DNA from: an uncultured Lachnospiraceae bacterium
Lineage (GTDB): Bacteria > Bacillota > Clostridia > Lachnospirales > Lachnospiraceae
DNA length: 64,000 nt
Reading direction: 5' to 3'
NCBI GenBank assembly: GCA_910589385.1
Contig: CAJUTU010000011.1
Location: 1 to 64,000, forward strand
Shown one piece after another: positions 35,422 to 44,172 of this stretch. The notes beneath the pieces were generated by a model, which saw only the letters and a list, made by a program, of their open reading frames with translations, had not been told where the DNA came from and did not search any database. A program made the translations under genes and the position numbers. The first letter of the stretch is position 1. Every line of letters starts with the position of its first letter.

Positions 35422-35811
35422 CTACAGTGTTTCGTAGGAAAACAACTGACTTACAGGAATACGCGTCTGATCATGACGCGTTGGACTTGCCTGAAGCATC
35501 ATATGATCCGTTAGAATGGAGGCGTCAATGTCTCCTGTTTGTTTTTTGTCAAAGGGACGAACCCATGCCTTGCCATGGTCTGCGCAGACGATGATTGCCA
35601 GAGGCGCACCGTAAATATTGCACGCCTTGCCAATTTTAGCAAGGCCTTCTTCACTTTGGATTACAATAAGGTGAATTGGCTGGAGATTTGCGGCTGTGGG
35701 CGCAACATGAGCCGCTTCAAGCATTTTCTCTAACTTTTCCGGTTCCACTTTCTTTTCCGTATAACTGAGGATGGAGCAACGCTGTTTTGCAATTGTAAGG
35801 AAATCCATCAT
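35422..35811 (-). CDS. Nitroreductase-family protein with probable internal deletion
   Basis: This 129-aa protein begins as a normal FMN-dependent nitroreductase (FLTIAKQRCSILSY, AAHVAPTAANLQPIHL, YGAPLAIIVCAD, DIDASILTDHMMLQA) and ends with a normal C-terminus (SPTRHDQTRIPVSQL). The about 40 residues that usually lie between, with GLGT-W-I and the flavin phosphate contacts, are missing; the usual length is near 170. The join is in frame. R-x-S normally binding FMN reads RCSI. Activity is doubtful. Confidence 0.7.
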   Translation of the reverse strand: MMDFLTIAKQRCSILSYTEKKVEPEKLEKMLEAAHVAPTAANLQPIHLIVIQSEEGLAKIGKACNIYGAPLAIIVCADHGKAWVRPFDKKQTGDIDASILTDHMMLQASPTRHDQTRIPVSQLFSYETL

Positions 35812-35818
35812 ATTCGAT

Positions 35819-35836
35819 ACTTACTAAAAAGTAAGT
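35819..35836. promoter_or_regulatory. Inverted-repeat operator between divergent genes
   Basis: ACTTAC-TAAAAA-GTAAGT lies 8 bases upstream of the nitroreductase start and 132 bases upstream of the rightward hydrolase. This form is typical of small winged-helix repressors (HxlR/MarR type), but no such gene is nearby. Confidence 0.45.
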
Positions 35837-35967
35837 AATATATGATATGTTTAGGAGAAGCTGCCTAAAACGATTTATTCCCTTACAACTTTCAGACAAA
35901 GTATTATCCCTGTGATAAGTATTATAAATTTTGTTCGTAGCACTGGCTCAATTTATGGAGGAATACT

Positions 35968-36636
35968 ATGGCTGGTCTTTTTAACAAGGGGAATGTTAAG
36001 ATTAACGAGAGAACTTTTACATGCCAGAGAGACAATCTCACAATTTGGGGAACAGAGTACAGACCGGAGGGGGACTGTCTGCCAATCGCTATTGTAAGCC
36101 ACGGTTTTATGGCTTTTCAAGATACAGTCCGTCAGTATGCGAAAGCTATGGCAGAAATGGGATATGTTTCATACTGTTTTGATTTTTGTGGCGGGTGTGT
36201 CATAAAAGGGAAAAGTGACGGCAGCATATCTAAATTGGTTTTGTTTTATCCAGCCCTTTGCATCCCTGACGATGCAAGGGCTGGAAAGATGATGTTCGCA
36301 AAATTTGATCCGGATCATATACCTGACATTATCCACTGCGGACCGATGAAGCTGGGAAAATGTTATGTAAAAGATGTAATAGGAATAGATCCCTATCAGG
36401 AAATACGGGATTTTTCAGGAGATGTTTTGATTGTTCATGGTACGAAGGATAAAATTGTGAATATGGAATATTCAAAGCGTGCATATGAACTATATTTAGA
36501 GAATAAAGGAAAGAAAGATGAACCAAGGGTTGTATCGTTCTTTCCTTTAGATGGTGGCAGGCATGGATTTTCTAAAAGACATGACAGGGTGGCGATAGAG
36601 CATCTGAAACAATTCCTTGCTGTGGGAACCACATAA
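35968..36636 (+). CDS. Alpha/beta hydrolase missing its nucleophile block
   Basis: This 222-aa protein starts at ATG 35968 behind GGAGGA. The N-terminus (IAIVSHGFMAFQDTVRQYA, YVSYCFDFCGGCVIKGKSD) and C-terminus (SKLVLFYPALCIPDDAR, VLIVHGTKDKIV, GGRHGFSKR) match dienelactone-hydrolase-like or acyl esterases. Between KGKSDGS and SKLVLF about 50 residues carrying the G-x-S-x-G nucleophile elbow are absent. The join is in frame. The acid and histidine remain but the serine is gone, so it is likely inactive. Confidence 0.7.
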   Translation: MAGLFNKGNVKINERTFTCQRDNLTIWGTEYRPEGDCLPIAIVSHGFMAFQDTVRQYAKAMAEMGYVSYCFDFCGGCVIKGKSDGSISKLVLFYPALCIPDDARAGKMMFAKFDPDHIPDIIHCGPMKLGKCYVKDVIGIDPYQEIRDFSGDVLIVHGTKDKIVNMEYSKRAYELYLENKGKKDEPRVVSFFPLDGGRHGFSKRHDRVAIEHLKQFLAVGTT

Positions 36637-37520
36637 TTTCAGCAGACAGGGCGCATATGAATAGTCTCCAACCCCAAACATTGAGAAATCGGGTGCGTTT
36701 TTATAGATTGTACTTTTTCTCTTTAAAAAATATTCTTTATGCGATTCCAAATAATGCCATGTTTTCGGAGCATCGCTTGCTATATGAGAAGTATCTTCCC
36801 TGACTTTTTTTTGCGTAACAATTACATATTTATCAGAATCAGATATAATTGGTGATTTAAACATACTGCTCTTGATAAGAGGAAATACATAGCTATTTTC
36901 TATATCAACAGATTCTTTCAAGCCGTTTACGAAAGAAATTCCATTCAAAGACAATTCCATCACTTTTGAACAATCATGCTTAACTCCTTGCCGCCATTCA
37001 AAGCAACAACTTCCTGAAAAGTCTTCTCCGCCTGTGGATAAATTGCTGTAAAATTTTCCGCCAACATATCCAAAGGAGCTTCTAATTTTTTGTGGCTCAT
37101 AAAAGGAATATACATTACATATGTCATCGGAGAAATTGTTCGTACTTAAATCTATTACTAGTAGGCAGGCACTGGCACTAATTCCAAATACTTTTTTTGC
37201 ATCAAATTCTAAAATGTCACAAGAGACATATTCTGTATATGTGCGTTTCATTTCTACAAAAACATTTCTTGCAACTGAAGTTTTACACAACATAGCAATA
37301 GTAGTATTCGTTCCACGAAAAGATGCTATAAGCTGAAGAATGATATATTCGCATATATCAAAATTACTTGCTCCAGTAATTGCATCCATTCCCTTAAGGC
37401 CTTTAAAATTCCTTTTAACAGGTATGTTGGCAGAATCTAGACTAGATAATGTGCTATTATTTACCCACGGTGGGTTTCCTGCAACTAGTATTCGATCATT
37501 AACATTTACAATTGTTTTTA
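36547..37520 (-). pseudogene. DNA adenine methylase fragment
   Basis: The frame is open from about 37520 without a start. It carries ILVAGNPPWVNNSTLSS (motif IV NPPW), ICEYIILQLIASF and ISASACLLVIDL, and ends in FSMFGVGDYSYAP, a piece of the target-recognition half of a large N6-adenine methylase of the kind found in phage-defence loci. Motifs I and X are lost. After about 36660 the frame only reads the antisense of the hydrolase gene, so the true 3' end is lost too. Confidence 0.6.
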
Positions 37521-38123
37521 GTACAATAGTTGTCTTAAAAATTCATCAACAATCTGTACATCTGCATCAAAAAAATATTCTAGCGTTCCATTTTTTATTT
37601 CATACTGTCGTTTTAAGTTGAGTTCTCCTGTTACCCTCCCGCATGGAGCGTCATAAAATGCTTCCCCTTTCATAAAGCGATAAAAAATACTGGCAATTGG
37701 CGACCTCCAATCATAAACATACATCTCCTGATAACTGTTTTTCCGTAGAGAAGAACGCCCGATGTATATTTTTTCAAAATCTTCCTCATCATCAAATTTA
37801 AAATCAATCCGGGCAAAATACGGTGATCTTATCATGTTTTTCAGCAAAAATATCTTATGTTCTTCTTCTTCATAATCTACAATTTTATCTGTAACAGGGT
37901 TGATATATTGGCTTAACTCGACAAGTGCCTCAAAGTCATCCGAAGTGTATAGACTTGTAATACCATGTGCTGTGCTTTTACGTACTTCCCTTTTGGCTTC
38001 AACAATTTCTGATTTCTTTTTTTCGGCTGCTTCTTTTGCTTGTTTTAATTGTTCCACAGCCAAAGATATAGTTTGCTTTAATCTTTTTTCTTCATATTCT
38101 CTTTCATTCTGGTTATTTCCCAT
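37518..38123 (-). pseudogene. HelD-like RNA polymerase recycling factor, N-terminal fragment
   Basis: The ATG at 38123 has AGGAGG upstream. The 201 residues include an N-terminal coiled coil (EEKRLKQTISLAVEQLKQAK onward), YIGRSSLRKNSYQEMYVYDW and APCGRVTGELNLKRQYEI, which are the secondary-channel arm and 1A-start region of HelD/UvrD-like proteins. It stops at RQLLY where the ATPase domains (Walker A) should begin. The cut joins it to the methylase fragment, so a deletion probably fused two broken genes. Confidence 0.7.
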
Positions 38124-38625
38124 AATAACTACGGCCTCCTTAACAAAAAGTGAAAGATATTTTTTTCTAAAACATTGCCAGGATAGTTTAGCATACGTTA
38201 GCTTATACAAACAGTTTTGTATTTATAAAATTGGTATGATATCATTACAATGGAAAGAGAAATTCAAATAAAATATTTCCGTACATAAAATGGTATATAC
38301 TATGGATACCATAGCGGCATTTTCTTCTCCTATCGGCTATTCCTGTCAACGGATTTCTTACCGCTTTATTTCTAAATTTTTATTTCCTCAATCCATGATA
38401 GCAGCTTTTGACTAAATGTGTGGTATCTATTGCGTTACCAGTACTTTTCATTAACAGTTTAACAGTATATACACTATTTTTGAATTGGGAATAGAAAAAA
38501 GGATATGGATGTGGTAAAATATCAGCGGTGTCCTGGAGTCGGGACATATGGAAAGAGAAAGCTGAGATTACGGACTTTACCAGGCCGGCAGAGAGCCTGA
38601 TTAAAACCACAGAGGGAGGAAAACG
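38124..38625. other. 502-base intergenic region with a 15-bp palindrome
   Basis: No gene is seen. CTATGG-ATA-CCATAG (38300-38314) is a perfect inverted repeat inside TGGTAT...ATACCA and could be an operator. Before the hybrid kinase there is GATGTGGTAAAATAT (a -10-like element) and a leader with GTCC...GGAC pairing, then GAGGGAGG. I found no match to a known riboswitch or T-box. Confidence 0.4.
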
Positions 38626-40908
38626 ATGCAATCAAAAAAACAGAAGAAGCAGAATACTTTTTTTGTCGTAGGGGGCGGGATCGTGCTGGCGGCGCTTCTT
38701 ATTGTGGTAATATGGGCGGCAGAAGGTGTGGAAACTCCAGAGGCTCTGCACAGGTTTCTGGATCAGACTGTCGTCATAGCAGCTGTGATGTTTTTGGTAT
38801 TTTTGATACTGATCCATCAGTCCAGAAAAAATGCGAGGATCCTTCTGGATCAGGAAATGGCGGACAAGGATCGGCTTAGTGCTGCCCTTGCCCAGATTGA
38901 GCGGGAGAGGATCGCGATGGAGAATATTCAGGCGGCTTTAGGTTCCGGCCCATGGAGTATGGAGTTTGACGAGCATGGGGAGATTACTTCCTGTATCTGG
39001 ACCGATACGTTTCGGAACATGCTGGGATACGAGAGTGAAGCGGATTTTCCAAACAGACTGGATTCATGGTCGGATTTGCTGCATGAAGAGGATAAAGAGT
39101 ATGTGATGAAAGAATACTGGGACACGGTAAGGGATTATACGGGCCAGAAGACCTATGATGTGAAATACCGTCTTTTTACTAGAAATGCGGGATGGAGATG
39201 GTTTCATGCAGCCGGCCGGCTGTCTAGGAGGGAGGATGGTTCTCCGGACACCTTTGTAGGTTTTTTTGTAGATATAGATGATGAGAAGAGGATGGAGGCT
39301 CAGCTTGAAGCGCAGAGGGTGGATCTCCAGGACGCGCTGGCTGCGGCGCAGCACGCCAACCGGGCGAAAACCACGTTCCTCAACAATATGTCCCATGATA
39401 TTCGGACTCCCATGAACGCCATTATAGGCTTTACGTCTCTTGCTGCCTCGCACATTGACAATAAGCAGCAGGTACGGGACTATCTGACAAAGATTGCTAC
39501 ATCCAGTAATCATCTGCTGAGTTTGATCAATGATGTGTTGGATATGAGCCGTATTGAAAGCGGAAAAGTAAAAATTGAGGAAAAAGAGTGCTCTCTTCCA
39601 GAGATTCTGCATGACTTAAAGACCATTGTACAGGCAGATATCATGTCAAAGCAGCTGGATTTCTATATTGATACGGTGGACGTGGTAAATGAACATGTTT
39701 TGTGCGACAGGCTCAGGCTGAATCAGATTTTGCTGAATCTGTTGAGCAACGCTATGAAGTTCACAAAGCCGGGCGGCGTAGTAAGCGTCCGGATCCTACA
39801 GAAGAGAAATGCGCCGGAAGGCTATGCCGTTTATGAATTTCAGGTAAAAGATACTGGGATCGGGATGAGCACGGAATTTCTAAAGCATGTTTTTGAACCC
39901 TTTGAGCGCGAGAAAACAAGTACGGTCAGCGGAATACAGGGAACCGGGCTTGGCATGGCGATCACTAAGAACATTGTGGATATGATGGGAGGCACTGTCT
40001 CTGTGGACAGTGAGGTGGGAAAAGGAACCACGTTTACGGTATCCCTGCAGTTTAAGACCTGTTCTGGTCCGGTAAGGCAGGAAACGATCCCTGAGCTGCA
40101 GGGGCTTCGGGCGCTTGTTGCAGATGACGATTTTAATACCTGCTCCAGCGTGACTAAGATGCTGGCCGACATCGGAATGCGCCCGGATTGGACGACATCT
40201 GGCAAGGAGGCGGTGCTCCGGGTAAAGCTTGCCGGGGAACAGGATGACGAGTATGCCGTGTATATCATAGACTGGCTCATGCCGGATATGAATGGAGTCG
40301 AGGTGGTGAGACGGATCCGGGGGCTTATCGGGGAGGACACACCTATTATCATTCTGACTGCCTATGATTGGTCGGATATTGAAGATGAGGCACTAAAAGC
40401 GGGCGTCACAGCGTTTTGCTCCAAACCAATCTTCCTATCGGAGCTCAGAGAGATATTGGAGTCGCCGTTTGCGGACAGGAATTCGGAAGAAGTTTTGCAG
40501 GAGACATTTTCATTTCATGGAAAGAAGATTCTTTTGGTGGAGGATAATGAACTAAACCAGAAGATTGCTGTGGAAATCCTTCAGGAAGTCGGCTTTACTG
40601 TGGATGTTGCAGATGACGGCGCCGCTGCGGTGAAACGGATGAAAGAAGCAGAGCCTGGACAATATGATCTGATCTTGATGGATATCCAGATGCCGGTCAT
40701 GGACGGTTATGAAGCGACAAGGCAGATCCGGGTTCTGGAAGATCCAGATATTGCAGGTATCCCGATCATTGCCATGACAGCCAATGCTTTTTATGAGGAT
40801 AAAAAAGCGGCGATGGAAGCCGGGATGGACGGTCATCTTGCAAAACCCATTGACGTTTCCAGGCTGATGGAGCTTTTATGGGAGATTATAAAACCGACAG
40901 TAATCTGA
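38626..40908 (+). CDS. Hybrid sensor histidine kinase with two receiver domains
   Basis: This 760-aa membrane protein has two N-terminal hydrophobic segments (about 14-31 and 45-64), a PAS domain (about 100-215, with WRWFHAAGRLSRR and FVGFFVDID), a phospho-histidine near residue 257 in NNMSHDIRTPMNA, an ATP-binding fold (LNLLSNAMKFT, DTGIGM, GTGLGMAIT), then two receivers: YIIDWLMPDMNG and LILMDIQMPVMDG. There is no HPt domain, so the final acceptor is elsewhere. No DNA-binding partner gene adjoins it. The ATG follows GAGGGAGG. Confidence 0.9.
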   Translation: MQSKKQKKQNTFFVVGGGIVLAALLIVVIWAAEGVETPEALHRFLDQTVVIAAVMFLVFLILIHQSRKNARILLDQEMADKDRLSAALAQIERERIAMENIQAALGSGPWSMEFDEHGEITSCIWTDTFRNMLGYESEADFPNRLDSWSDLLHEEDKEYVMKEYWDTVRDYTGQKTYDVKYRLFTRNAGWRWFHAAGRLSRREDGSPDTFVGFFVDIDDEKRMEAQLEAQRVDLQDALAAAQHANRAKTTFLNNMSHDIRTPMNAIIGFTSLAASHIDNKQQVRDYLTKIATSSNHLLSLINDVLDMSRIESGKVKIEEKECSLPEILHDLKTIVQADIMSKQLDFYIDTVDVVNEHVLCDRLRLNQILLNLLSNAMKFTKPGGVVSVRILQKRNAPEGYAVYEFQVKDTGIGMSTEFLKHVFEPFEREKTSTVSGIQGTGLGMAITKNIVDMMGGTVSVDSEVGKGTTFTVSLQFKTCSGPVRQETIPELQGLRALVADDDFNTCSSVTKMLADIGMRPDWTTSGKEAVLRVKLAGEQDDEYAVYIIDWLMPDMNGVEVVRRIRGLIGEDTPIIILTAYDWSDIEDEALKAGVTAFCSKPIFLSELREILESPFADRNSEEVLQETFSFHGKKILLVEDNELNQKIAVEILQEVGFTVDVADDGAAAVKRMKEAEPGQYDLILMDIQMPVMDGYEATRQIRVLEDPDIAGIPIIAMTANAFYEDKKAAMEAGMDGHLAKPIDVSRLMELLWEIIKPTVI

Positions 40909-40910
40909 AA

Positions 40911-40938
40911 TTGAGACTTTCTTATTCTATGATATAAT
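40911..40938 (+). promoter_or_regulatory. Promoter of the RyR-domain operon
   Basis: TTGAGA (40911-40916) and TATAAT (40933-40938) are 16 bases apart, 3 bases after the hybrid kinase stop and about 70 before the next start. Confidence 0.6.
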
Positions 40939-41007
40939 GTAAGGTAAAGACGGATAGTCCAGACAGGCTGCCATTTGCAGGAGTCCCGAAAAGGAGATAA
41001 CAGAGGT

Positions 41008-41994
41008 TTGAAAGCGAGAAAGAATATCTATCTGTATTTCATTGCAGCCATCGTTTTGGTTTATATCGGTTTATTTCTGCTCTTGTCTGCAGGGATTATG
41101 GTAACATTGCTTGGGGCGGTAGTATCATTTATTACCAGTGAGGGGATGCCTTTTCTTATGCTTAGCCTGCAGCGGCATAAAAACTGGTACTATTTTGCAG
41201 ACTGCGGAGTGGAATCGAATACACTTGCTGCCAATATCTATAAAGGGGATCCCAATGCGCTGATCATCTATGGGGAGAAGAGAATCAGTCAAATTGAAAT
41301 CCCAAATCATCCTTGTATATATCTAAGCGCTTCGCCAGATAAGATCATGGCAAAAAAGAGGAATATTGGTACGAAGTGCAAGTTTTTTTTCATGAAAGAA
41401 AATGACATCGGCATTAACAGCCGTGCGGTCAATCTGCATGAATTGCCGGTAGAGGTTTATGCGAGGACTACAAACGGACAGGACAAACTCTCAGGAAATA
41501 TTAACTTTTTTCACAGCTATGAATGCTGTGCCAGGCAATATTGGCGTTCCAAACCATTATGCAGCCATGAAAATACAATTGTGCTCATTGGATTTGGAAA
41601 CTATGGGTGCAGTATCCTGGAGCGTGCCATATTAACCAATATCATTTCCATAGAACAGCATGTGGCATATCATATTTTTGGCGATGCAAGAGAATTCTTT
41701 GCAATACATGACCGCCTGGGTGAACTGTTTTCCCTGGATGAAGAATCAGGGACAAGAGATTCTTTGCTCTTCCATGGCGAAAACTGGGCAGAGCACCGTT
41801 CCATTCTGGAACAGGCTGACCGTATTATTATCTGTGAGGATGATGAGCAAAATGGCTGGAGCATTTTCTGGACATTGAATAAATACTTTAAAGTTCCCGG
41901 CCGCATTGACCTGCGCAGCAGCCGGAAAGCCCCGGGAATATCTTATTTTGGGACAAATGAGGATATTTATACATCGCAGCAGATCATCTTCTGA
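41008..41994 (+). CDS. Membrane protein with Rossmann-like (TrkA-N/RCK-like) domain
   Basis: This 328-aa protein has two hydrophobic segments at about 8-25 and 31-55 (YFIAAIVLVYIGLFLLLSAG and the next). The soluble part has VLIGFGNYGCSILERAIL, a nucleotide-binding G-x-G-x-x-G pattern of TrkA-N domains, near residue 200. Cysteines (ECCARQYW) precede it. TTG at 41008 is chosen as start (AGGAG 11 bases upstream); an in-frame TTG at 40975 is possible. It overlaps the RyR-domain gene by one base, and the two likely act together. Confidence 0.65.
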   Translation: MKARKNIYLYFIAAIVLVYIGLFLLLSAGIMVTLLGAVVSFITSEGMPFLMLSLQRHKNWYYFADCGVESNTLAANIYKGDPNALIIYGEKRISQIEIPNHPCIYLSASPDKIMAKKRNIGTKCKFFFMKENDIGINSRAVNLHELPVEVYARTTNGQDKLSGNINFFHSYECCARQYWRSKPLCSHENTIVLIGFGNYGCSILERAILTNIISIEQHVAYHIFGDAREFFAIHDRLGELFSLDEESGTRDSLLFHGENWAEHRSILEQADRIIICEDDEQNGWSIFWTLNKYFKVPGRIDLRSSRKAPGISYFGTNEDIYTSQQIIF

Positions 41995-42302
41995 TGAAAA
42001 CCAGGGTCCTTCTGGATGATGAAACGATTACAGATCTTACGGCATCTGCAGTAAAGGAAGCATATGACAGATACTGCAAGGCAAAATCTTTGGAGGCAGT
42101 GAGAGAAATGTACCATAAGCTGGATCATATGCGCTGGCTTCGGTTCTATATCTTCTATAATTGGAGTTATGGCCCTGTCCGTGATGATGCGGCAAGACAA
42201 CATCCGATGCTATGCCAATATGAGGAACTTACATCAGAGCAAAGGCAGGAGAGGGATGCTGCCTGGGAACTGATTGGAAATATTTCTGTTGAACTTGAGT
42301 AA
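41994..42302 (+). CDS. RyR-domain small protein
   Basis: This 102-aa protein has the ryanodine-receptor repeat signature: WLRFYIFYNWSYGPVRDD, HPMLCQYEEL and EQRQERDAAWEL. In animals RyR repeats lie in calcium channels. In bacteria the domain occurs in small proteins beside Rossmann or TrkA-N proteins, probably binding a nucleotide or small ligand. The ATG shares a base with the previous stop (TGATG). Function unknown. Confidence 0.7.
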   Translation: MKTRVLLDDETITDLTASAVKEAYDRYCKAKSLEAVREMYHKLDHMRWLRFYIFYNWSYGPVRDDAARQHPMLCQYEELTSEQRQERDAAWELIGNISVELE

Positions 42303-42530
42303 ATATCCATGTCGCTAAAGAGGCGTGAAACGAATTCGGGCGCTGTATATGGCACTATGCATAATCCGGAATTTGTGGTATGATAAAAAACAAGGTAAAA
42401 GATACTTTCGTATAGGAGGTGGAAGTTTTAAATATTTTGAATATGAAAGTGTGAAATCTTCTAGGAACAGAAATTTTCACATAGTGGATATCATAAAAAG
42501 AATCATGTTTTGGAAGCGAGGAACAAATTA

Positions 42531-42896
42531 ATGGAAAATACTCATGAAGAACAGATCAGGATTGTGCAGGAGACTGTAGCCGGCAAGGAAATTACATTTG
42601 CACATGTGATGGGCGGACCGGCTCCGATCATTTACCAGAAACTAGGCTTAAACCCGCAAGTGGATTACCGGTCGTCGGCGATTGGGATTATGAATATGAC
42701 TCCACCGGAGTCTGCGGTTATTGCATCCGACATCGCAGTGAAGAGCGGCAATATTTATCTTGGATTTGCAGACCGTTTTACCGGGACATTGATCATCACA
42801 GGAGATATCTCAGATGTTTTTTCGGCGATGACGGAGATTGTAGACTATTTCCGGGATACCATGGGGTATGTAGTCTGTGATATTACGAAGAGATAG
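42531..42896 (+). CDS. Bacterial microcompartment shell protein, EutS/PduU type
   Basis: This 121-aa protein follows the circularly permuted BMC fold: VAGKEITFAHVMGGPAP, AIGIMNMTPPESAVIASD, AVKSGNIYLGFADRFTGTL and an ending VVCDITK, as in EutS (LAHLIANP, GIMTLTPGETAMIAGD, GFLDRFSG, CELTKS). Such proteins form hexameric shell tiles. ATG at 42531 follows GCGAGGAA. No enzyme or other shell type is encoded nearby. Confidence 0.85.
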   Translation: MENTHEEQIRIVQETVAGKEITFAHVMGGPAPIIYQKLGLNPQVDYRSSAIGIMNMTPPESAVIASDIAVKSGNIYLGFADRFTGTLIITGDISDVFSAMTEIVDYFRDTMGYVVCDITKR

Positions 42897-42908
42897 GAAG
42901 TAAAAAAT

Positions 42909-43337
42909 ATGGCTCAGATTACAAAGGAAGAACTGTTGGAAAAGCTGTTTCATAATGATTATGAACGTCTGAAAGGAAAAAAGCTTCGTTTGACCCGTGT
43001 GAGGGTTCCTGGAAAGGAAGTGTGCATGGCCCATGTGATCAGCCCTTCCCAGGCCTGTATCTACCAGAATCTTGCGCTGCACATCGGTGTGCATGAGGGC
43101 GAGGACCATACCGGAGAGTCTATTGGGCTGATTCGTTTTACGCCGTGGGAAGCTGTTGTGCCTGCCGCTGATTTTGCGGTTAAAAGCGCGGATGTACAGA
43201 TTGGATTTATGGATCGATTCTGCGGATCCCTGATCCTTACCGGAGGCTTGTCACAGGTGCAGACTGCGGTGGAAGCGGTGGTCAGGTTTTTTGGAGAAGA
43301 ATTGGGCTTTCAAACCTGCGAAGTCCATAAAAGTTAA
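42909..43337 (+). CDS. Bacterial microcompartment shell protein, EutS/PduU type, second
   Basis: This 142-aa paralogue of the preceding protein has a 20-residue longer N-terminus (TKEELLEKLFHNDYERLKG). The core has RVPGKEVCMAHVISPSQ, IGLIRFTPWEAVVPAADF, VQIGFMDRFCGSLILTGG and ends FQTCEVHKS. The gene begins 12 bp after the previous stop. A pair could form mixed or two-layer hexamers. Confidence 0.85.
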   Translation: MAQITKEELLEKLFHNDYERLKGKKLRLTRVRVPGKEVCMAHVISPSQACIYQNLALHIGVHEGEDHTGESIGLIRFTPWEAVVPAADFAVKSADVQIGFMDRFCGSLILTGGLSQVQTAVEAVVRFFGEELGFQTCEVHKS

Positions 43338-43360
43338 GATTATAGAACAGGATAATAAAA

Positions 43361-43870
43361 ATGAAAAAAATGTTTTTGTTGGGCAGGAGTGAGGCCGGAA
43401 AAACTTCTCTGACACAAGCGCTGAGAGGCGAAGAGCTTCATTATGTAAAGACACAATATACCAATGCGGATGAGGATACCATCGATTCACCGGGCGAATA
43501 TGCAGAGTCCAAGCGTTTTAGTGTGGGGCTTGCCTGTTTTTCTTTTGAGGCTGATGTGGTGGCAATGGTTCAGGCGGCAGATGAGCCGTTCAGCCTGTTC
43601 GGACCCGGCGGCCGTTCTTTTATCCTTCGTCCGCTCATCGGGATCATCACAAAGATTGATTCTCCCTATGCCAATGTACCTATGGTCAGGCAATGGCTGT
43701 TGAATGCGGGATGCGAACGGATCTTTCTGATCAATAATGTGACCCGGGAGGGGATTGAAGAACTTATGGAGTATCTGGCAGAGGATCTGCCGGGCCTTAC
43801 GCTGGAACAGGCGAAATTCAGACAGGGGATTGGACTGAATGAATGGGATCCGGGCTATGAAAGCAATTGA
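43361..43870 (+). CDS. EutP/PduV-type small GTPase
   Basis: This 169-aa protein has P-loop GRSEAGKTS (8-16), DSPGEYAES as the G3 switch, GIITKIDSP as the G4 T-K-x-D, and FLINNVTREGI near the end. EutP/PduV proteins accompany ethanolamine and propanediol microcompartments, possibly in kinase or localisation roles. It follows the two shell genes and overlaps a small ORF at its 3' end. Confidence 0.85.
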   Translation: MKKMFLLGRSEAGKTSLTQALRGEELHYVKTQYTNADEDTIDSPGEYAESKRFSVGLACFSFEADVVAMVQAADEPFSLFGPGGRSFILRPLIGIITKIDSPYANVPMVRQWLLNAGCERIFLINNVTREGIEELMEYLAEDLPGLTLEQAKFRQGIGLNEWDPGYESN

Positions 43871-44036
43871 AGTTTTTCTTGATGTAAATGGAATCCGAAA
43901 TGACTTACGCAAAGAACTTCAAGATGCTGTAGTAAGAGAAAAGCTTTTGGAATGCCTGCCGGTGAATAAGAAAGAATGCAGTAAGCTTGAGCTGAATTAT
44001 TATTATATTATGTTTAAAAAGAAAATGGAAGCCTGA
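43857..44036 (+). CDS. Small protein overlapping the EutP gene end, 59 aa
   Basis: ATG 43857 lies within the last 14 bases of the GTPase gene in another frame. The product (MKAIEVFLDVNGIRNDLRKE, then charged helix with LLECLPVNKKECSKLELN) has ordinary composition. No ribosome site is clear; coupling to the upstream stop would be needed. Unknown family. A bidirectional terminator follows. Confidence 0.4.
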   Translation: MKAIEVFLDVNGIRNDLRKELQDAVVREKLLECLPVNKKECSKLELNYYYIMFKKKMEA

Positions 44037-44098
44037 GCCAGAGGGAGATGTGGGTCGTTTTTGATCGGCAGGCAGTAGTATCTGAATAATGGAAAAAC

Positions 44099-44143
44099 AA
44101 AATGTGCGAGGCTCAATTATCATTTGATTTGGCCGCACATTTT
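44099..44143. terminator. Bidirectional terminator between convergent operons
   Basis: AAAATGTGCG (44099-44108) pairs with CGCACATTTT (44134-44143), followed by TATTTTTC rightward and GTTTTTCC leftward. Confidence 0.65.
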
Positions 44144-44172
44144 ATTTTTCCATATAAGAGATGGCTGCTCCT

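Noticed and set aside
38500..38625. Structured leader before the hybrid kinase considered as riboswitch or T-box
   Set aside because: No GEMM, T-box or other consensus core could be found; only short local pairings.
39064..39612. 182-codon minus-strand frame opposite the hybrid kinase
   Set aside because: It is an antisense shadow; the plus strand shows continuous kinase motifs.
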